From Gossypium raimondii (taxonomy: Eukaryota > Streptophyta > Magnoliopsida > Malvales > Malvaceae): DNA of 64,000 nucleotides. The notes below the pieces were generated by a model. It did not search any database. It had not been told where the DNA came from and saw nothing but the letters and a program-made list of their open reading frames with translations. Numbering within the stretch: position 1 is the stretch's first letter; each line of letters starts with the position of its first letter. Below are positions 59,301 through 64,000 of the stretch, in pieces. The stretch covers positions 3,765,362 to 3,829,361 of the forward strand of contig NC_068566.1 in assembly GCF_025698545.1 (NCBI RefSeq), given 5' to 3'. The position numbers and the translations under genes are program-made.

Positions 59301-60760
59301 GAGAATGTATATTAATTATGAATTTCCTTGTATTATTGGATGTTTTAAACAAATTAAAGTTCAATTATGACATGAATTTATTACTATTTTGATTTGACAA
59401 GTTTTCCTAACATCGGGGGAGAAATAATACCAGGTGGATGAAATAATTACTTAGAATGAATTATCATTATTTGGATCATCTTAGAAAGCAATTTGAACTA
59501 GAAGTTCAAAAGATGATTCACTTTATTACAAATTAATTGCCAAACGCATTCATTGACCTGATAAGAATAACCAAGTATTACGTAGTAGCTAATGTTTTAA
59601 AGTCCCAATAGGACAACCTGTTTAAATAAATGAAAGTAATGCATGCCTAAAGCATGGTAATTTGATTGGTTCCAACTGGTGAAAATTATTGTAAAAGATA
59701 AATTAAGATGATCATATAGTGGAGGCAGGTACTCTTGAAGATACCCAAGACATAACTAATTATTAAAACTTCAAAAGAGATTCAGGTACCTCAATATGTA
59801 AATGATAAAAATAAAGAGATCTTGATAAGTTATGTCAGTACGAGAAAATATGAAACCGTGGAAATAAAAAGTTGTTGACAATGATTTTGCAGTGATGAAA
59901 TAATGAGAGAAAATGAGGGTCTTGAATAAATATGTTGAGAAATATAGAGATAGAATAAATTGGCCAAATGGAAAGGCACAATTCAAGTAAAATTAAATTT
60001 GTAAAGTTTTTAGACCAGTAGTCCAAACATCTAAAGGTACAAATGAGAATATTTGCAAAAACATAATAAGAAATATGAAGCTTTTTACTAAGTCCTAGTA
60101 TTGCTTATGAAAATATATTCATTTGTCGTGAATGCAATAATATTTAAATATCTTATTAGTTTTGACAAATTATGAAAATTTGATATGTGTCTAATGATTA
60201 TTGTTACGGTTTTATATGGATCACTATATAGTAAAGCTTATATTAAAATCCTTGAAGGATTTAGAATGCTAGAAGTATATGTTTATGTAAATATTTATAC
60301 TAATTGAAATGATTTGAACATATGTGTTAAATTCGACTTAGTGAATATTTGTTGAAGGAAGATTATAAAATGATCCAAAATACCCATATGTATTTTTATA
60401 GAAATATTGTGATCAAAATATATTTTCCTAAAATGCTCCCTCACTCATGACTTTCGAATAATGATGATATAAACGCTTATCAAATCCATTCAAGTGATTA
60501 TTTGAAAACTAATATATAAAATTAAATACGTAAAATATGAGATACCATGTAATGTTGTCATGAAAGGAATAAAGATGTGATGTACTAATTTTCCTTTAAT
60601 TAAGGATTTGTACCATAATCAAGTGTAATGCATACATAAATGCATAAAAGCAACAAGCAGATGGAAAGAGCAAGCCATGGAGAACAATACAATCAAGTTA
60701 GCTTTAAGGAGTTTACTTAATACATTTTAAGTATTTGTAATTTCTTTCTATTAAATAGAA
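56380..60760 (+). mobile_element. Badly decayed Ty1/copia element, plus strand
   Basis: No long open frame survives, but plus-strand fragments follow copia order. There is a gag piece (about 56815-56870, reading SNMLLQ-like), a gag zinc-finger relic (about 57085-57150, GHWSRTCCMPKHLVKLYQDS), pre-integrase (about 57990-58230, WHDRLTIPINMMR), integrase (about 58930-59000, NVGEFISQVFNDHCM), a connector with FPNIGGEI (about 59405) and an EAGTLEDTQDIT segment (about 59725), and an RT piece (about 60330-60420, RLSEYLLKEDYKMIQ). LTRs were not identified. Stop density and loss of segments suggest it is older than the minus-strand copia element at 14-20 kb. It is interrupted by a hAT MITE at 58538. 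Confidence 0.75.
58538..58929. mobile_element. hAT-type MITE with perfect 8-bp target duplication
   Basis: Begins TAGACCTGTTCATGGGCC and ends CCATACCATGGATGTCTA. It is flanked by ATTATTAC on both sides (58530-58537 and 58930-58937). It is 392 bp long, with GGGCC-rich ends and an AT-rich centre, and no coding capacity. It splits the integrase relic of the copia element, so it inserted later. Confidence 0.92.
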
Positions 60761-61218
60761 TAGATTTGTTTTTTTTTTTATAAAATTTTTATGTTATTTT
60801 TAAAGCAATTAATGTCTTTATTATTTACCAATTATCTATTTCTGTTTATTATATATGAAGTGTTTTTATTTATTTTAATATTAATATCTTTGAACAAATA
60901 AAATAATATTTCTATTTTTATTTATACACATCTAAATCTACACTTACTATTATACGTATTTCGCTATGAGAAATGCTTAATGTATTTGTAATTTAACGTA
61001 TTACACCTTCTATGTAACTATATATTAATATTATGATGATTATTTCCAAAATTTTTATTACTAAATTATTTGATAATAATGGGATGGTTCTTCACTGCTT
61101 GACACATTTAATTTTATCTTAAAAATATATCATTTTATAAATAATTTATAATATATCCTATTTTCATAATTAATTTTTTATTATTTAGGTAAAAAATCAT
61201 TTTTTAATTATTTAATAA
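60761..61218. other. AT-rich intergenic DNA
   Basis: T- and A-rich, no features recognised. Confidence 0.55.
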
Positions 61219-61227
61219 TATTTTTAT

Positions 61228-61626
61228 GGGTAAATTATAAAAATAGTCATTTTTGTTTGTCTTAAATTACATTTTAGTCACTTATGTTTGAAATGTTACG
61301 TTTTAGTCACTTACGTTATCGTTCTGTTACGAAGTGGTCACTCTACCTTTAAAATCTAGTATCTCCCTAATGGCAGTCCTACGTGGCAATCCAAATGGAT
61401 TTTAAATGCCTACTTGGATGTTCAGTTGCTGGGATGAAAATAGGTTTTTAATTAAATAAATTTAATTTGGACTACCATATAGGACATCCAAGTTGGCATT
61501 TAAAACCAATTTAGACTGCCACGTAGGACCGTCATTGGAGGTAATAGAAATTAACGTAACATTTCAACATAAGTGACTAAAATATAATTTGAAGCAAACA
61601 AAAATGACTATCTTTATAGTTTAGCC
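61228..61626. mobile_element. Mutator-type MITE with perfect 9-bp target duplication
   Basis: Begins GGGTAAATTATAAAAATAGT and ends (reverse complement) GGCTAAACTATAAAGATAGT. The inverted termini continue about 75 bp through CATTTTTGTTTG and TTTTAGTCACTTATGTT. TATTTTTAT lies directly on both sides (61219-61227 and 61627-61635). It is 399 bp and non-coding. It sits 45 bp upstream of the TATA box of the ecdysoneless gene. Confidence 0.92.
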
Positions 61627-61671
61627 TATTTTTATTCAGAAAACCTGAAAAATGGGCTTTAGCCCGCGTAG

Positions 61672-61679
61672 TATAAATA
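61672..61679 (+). promoter_or_regulatory. TATA box of the ecdysoneless-like gene, with adjacent GGGC motifs
   Basis: TATAAATA at 61672-61679, 117 bp before the ATG at 61796. Just upstream is AATGGGCTTTAGCCC (about 61651-61665), an inverted pair of GGGCT words resembling site II motifs of housekeeping promoters. A longer in-frame ATG at 61652 lies upstream of the TATA box and is therefore not the likely start. Confidence 0.6.
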
Positions 61680-61795
61680 TATTGGTAACTCGAACTCTCT
61701 ACTTCACAAGCACACTTCAAGAACATTCAGCGGGTTCTCGAAGTGTAATAACCAAAACAACTCAGCCGTTTCAACCACCGCATACACCGCCGTCC

Positions 61796-63585
61796 ATGGC
61801 GACTCCGCCACCATTCATGAACTCAAACAACCTCAATCCCTTAACTCAAGGCTCCTCTCGCCTCCCGGAGGACACTGTGATCTACTCCATATACCCAGAC
61901 AATCCCCTTTCCCAAGACTCCCTTCAATCGCTCCACCTCCAAATCCTCAACGCCGTTTCCCCTTTCACTACCTCTTACATTTGGCAGCACGAGCCTTTCA
62001 CCCTCTCCATTGCCTTCCACCCTTTCCCTCACCTCAAAGGTCACCTCCGTTTCGGTGACAATTTAAACGACGAATGGTTCACTGTTTTCCTCCTCTTTCG
62101 AATCTCCGTCGCTTTCCCCTCTGTTTCCATCCAAGTTCACGATTCTGATGGCGATTTTCTTTTGATTGAAGCGGCTTACCATCTCCCTCGTTGGCTAAAC
62201 CCCGAGAACTCTCAAAATCGCTCGTTTATCCGACGCGGGAAGCTCCATATCATCCCCCAAAGCGCCCTTCCTAACCCGACTCTAACCGAATCCCTAAATT
62301 TCTTAATAGAAAATGAACAAGCAGCGGTGGCGCCGGATTCCATGCAATCCGTCATCCAGAATAGAATCGCTGGTTATCCGGAGAAGGCGAAACTGAATAC
62401 CCATTCCGTGAGAGTTCGGGTCCCGGTTTCGGTAGCACGAGTGTTTAAACACGCTCCGTCTTTGATTTCGTTAGCGGTGGAAGGGTTCTACGACCGGGAC
62501 ATGGATTCGATGAAACACGCGGCGAAGATGGAACGGTTTTTGAAGGGAGGGAAAGGAGGAGAAGAGGAGATGGTTACAGTGGCAGTTAAGATGTCGAGGG
62601 CAATGTACGCGCAGCTGATGCAGCAGAGGTTTCAGGCGCCGAAGTGTTATCCTATGCCGCCGAAGAAGGGTGACTTGGAGGCGGAGCTGGGGATGAAGAT
62701 AGCTTGTGGGTTTGAGATGATGTATCAAGAAAAGAAGAAAGAAGGGGAAGAAGGGAAAGGGAGTGGCTGGAAAAAGTACAAAGAGAGTTTGGAGAAGAGC
62801 GGGTATTTCAAGGGCTTGATTCCTGGGTCTAATGAGTATAAAAGGTTAATGGAGAATGCTGAAGAGTATTACAAGAACAGTTCTTTGTTTTCCAAGACCC
62901 GGTATGTCATTTAGTTTCTTACCTTAATCGAATTGAATTTATGTTTATTAGTTCTTTGACTGAGCCTGAGCTTGTGGTTATTGTTGCAGTGAAATGTTGA
63001 ATGCTCCTGTGAGACAAATAGATGAGATTCTTTCATTACCATATTCAGCTGATGAATTTAAGAACGAGGATGCTCCACCTTCAGATGACGATTCTTGGCT
63101 TTACAGTGGAGAAGATGAGTTGAACTCTGCTCTACAGGATAGACAAAAGGAGATGGAACTTTACGAGCTTAAACGTAAAAAGAAGAAGTCGAAAGAGCAA
63201 AAGGATACTGGTGCGTCATCCAGCTTGAAAGGCGAAGATTTTGATCTTAGTGAGCTTGTGAAAACCATGCAAGGCTTTATCCATAAGATGTCAAGCTATG
63301 AGGGAGCTGAGGTTCCTAATGACAGGTTGGTGGAGCTTTTAATTAAAGCTAATTCTGCTATGATATGTTCCTAATTTGATTTTTAATGTAGGGATATGTT
63401 ATGATCCACTGCTAATTCTGTCAAGTTAAAATAACATTTTACCTCTTTATGCAGGGATCCTAAAGAGGTGGAACTTGATGTGGAGCGCTTTATGAAGGAT
63501 GTGGAGTCGGTGATGAAATACCAAGGTGATGAAAATGTGACTCGTGATATGGATGATGACGGAGGTTCTTCGGACATGGATTTTG
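61796..63585 (+). CDS. Ecdysoneless/SGT1 homologue, 5' part
   Basis: Exons 61796-62901, 62990-63325 and 63455-63585 join in phase to 524 codons, and the gene runs on past the window. The start at 61796 (GTCCATGGCG) is chosen because it follows the TATA box and matches where family members begin. The protein has a Pro/Ser-rich start, then LPEDTVIYSIYPDNPL and the ECD/SGT1 domain (SLHLQILNAVSPFTTSYIW, FGDNLNDEWF, WLNPENSQNRSF, PVSVARVFKHAPSLISLAVE), a YKRLMENAEEYYKN segment and an acidic C-terminal part (PSDDDSWLYSGEDEL, a Lys-rich run, LDVERFMKDVESVM). The plant protein is a putative transcription/splicing-related regulator related to animal Ecdysoneless. This SGT1 is unrelated to the HSP90 co-chaperone. 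The role is inferred by family. The next exon border is unclear: candidate acceptors are at 63660, 63842 and 63997. Confidence 0.92.
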
Positions 63586-64000
63586 GTATGAACCCTTTAT
63601 CACTGACAAGTGACAGTTCATATTTTTATAGGATTTGCCTAATTGCAATTTTTTGAGCAGACAATGTTAGCTAGTCATAGAAACGTATACGAGCTAACTA
63701 GATATCTCACACAGAAAAACTATTATATCTCTAGTGCAAACAGGATACATACATGATTGCTTTCTTCGTGATCTTTGTGGAACATATATGTATGGTAGAC
63801 TTCCTTTTTTGGCCTGAAACTTCATGGATTATTTGTAATTCAGATATGGTAAATTTCATGTCTACCAAAACACCTTAATATCTCAATATATGTCTAAATC
63901 TATATGATTTAATACCTGAGAGACATATTTCTCTACGTGTTCTAGGATATTATTTTTGGGAATGAGTGAAATTTTGCTGACGGTTTATCTTTTGTAGTTC
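63586..64000 (+). other. Intron of the ecdysoneless-like gene reaching the window end
   Basis: Starts GTATGA. AT-rich, without a convincing complete exon. TTTTGTAG ends at 63997 and could open the next exon. Confidence 0.5.

Noticed and set aside
61652-61795. 48-residue N-terminal extension of the ecdysoneless-like protein
   Set aside because: The ATG at 61652 lies upstream of the TATA box at 61672 and the extension has no family resemblance; the ATG at 61796 fits better.

Overview
This is a plant nuclear window. The genes carry spliceosomal introns with GT/AG borders, there are two nuclear-type tRNA genes, and the intergenic DNA is very AT-rich and packed with plant transposon families. Gene content and repeat style (copia relics, a MuDR-like element carrying a plant mobile domain gene, many MITEs) point to a eudicot, and I suspect Malvaceae/Gossypium. 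The species is inferred from recalled similarity, not shown by the sequence.

Layout. Positions 1-1.3 kb are AT-rich with an LTR-like fragment. 1,301-8,254 is a Mutator-like element (MULE) with long terminal inverted repeats, a perfect 9-bp target duplication, large inverted arrays of hairpin-forming repeats next to both ends, a decayed MuDR-type transposase and a decayed plant-mobile-domain gene. 10,168-11,754 is a fold-back element whose two arms both contain a hAT-like MITE. 14,097-20,285 is a decayed minus-strand Ty1/copia element. It holds a LINE fragment and a Ty3-type solo LTR with an exact 5-bp duplication, and it is flanked by ATT microsatellites.

From 23 kb the window holds ordinary genes: a GT47 exostosin-family glycosyltransferase (+, 5 exons, 23.4-25.9 kb); tRNA-Arg(CCU) (-); an RBK-type receptor-like cytoplasmic kinase (+, 8 exons, 29.0-30.9 kb); an AINTEGUMENTA-like AP2 transcription factor of the AIL6/AIL7 type (-, 9 exons including a 9-nt microexon, 33.9-36.8 kb); tRNA-Ala(CGC) (-); a USP/coiled-coil/kinase-like/U-box protein of the PUB33 type with a degenerate kinase domain (+, 8 exons, 48.7-52.5 kb); a 92-aa SKIP34-like coiled-coil protein (-, 54.1-54.3 kb); and the 5' part of an ecdysoneless/SGT1 homologue (+, 61.8 kb to beyond the window end).

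Between the genes lie several MITEs with clear target duplications (31.4, 44.2, 58.5 and 61.2 kb), an inverted pair of one repeat family (45.5 and 47.6 kb), and a second, plus-strand, badly decayed copia element (about 56.4-60.8 kb) interrupted by a hAT MITE. The genes look like independent single-copy loci with no sign of a shared pathway or cluster. The most unusual object is the MULE at 1.3-8.25 kb.
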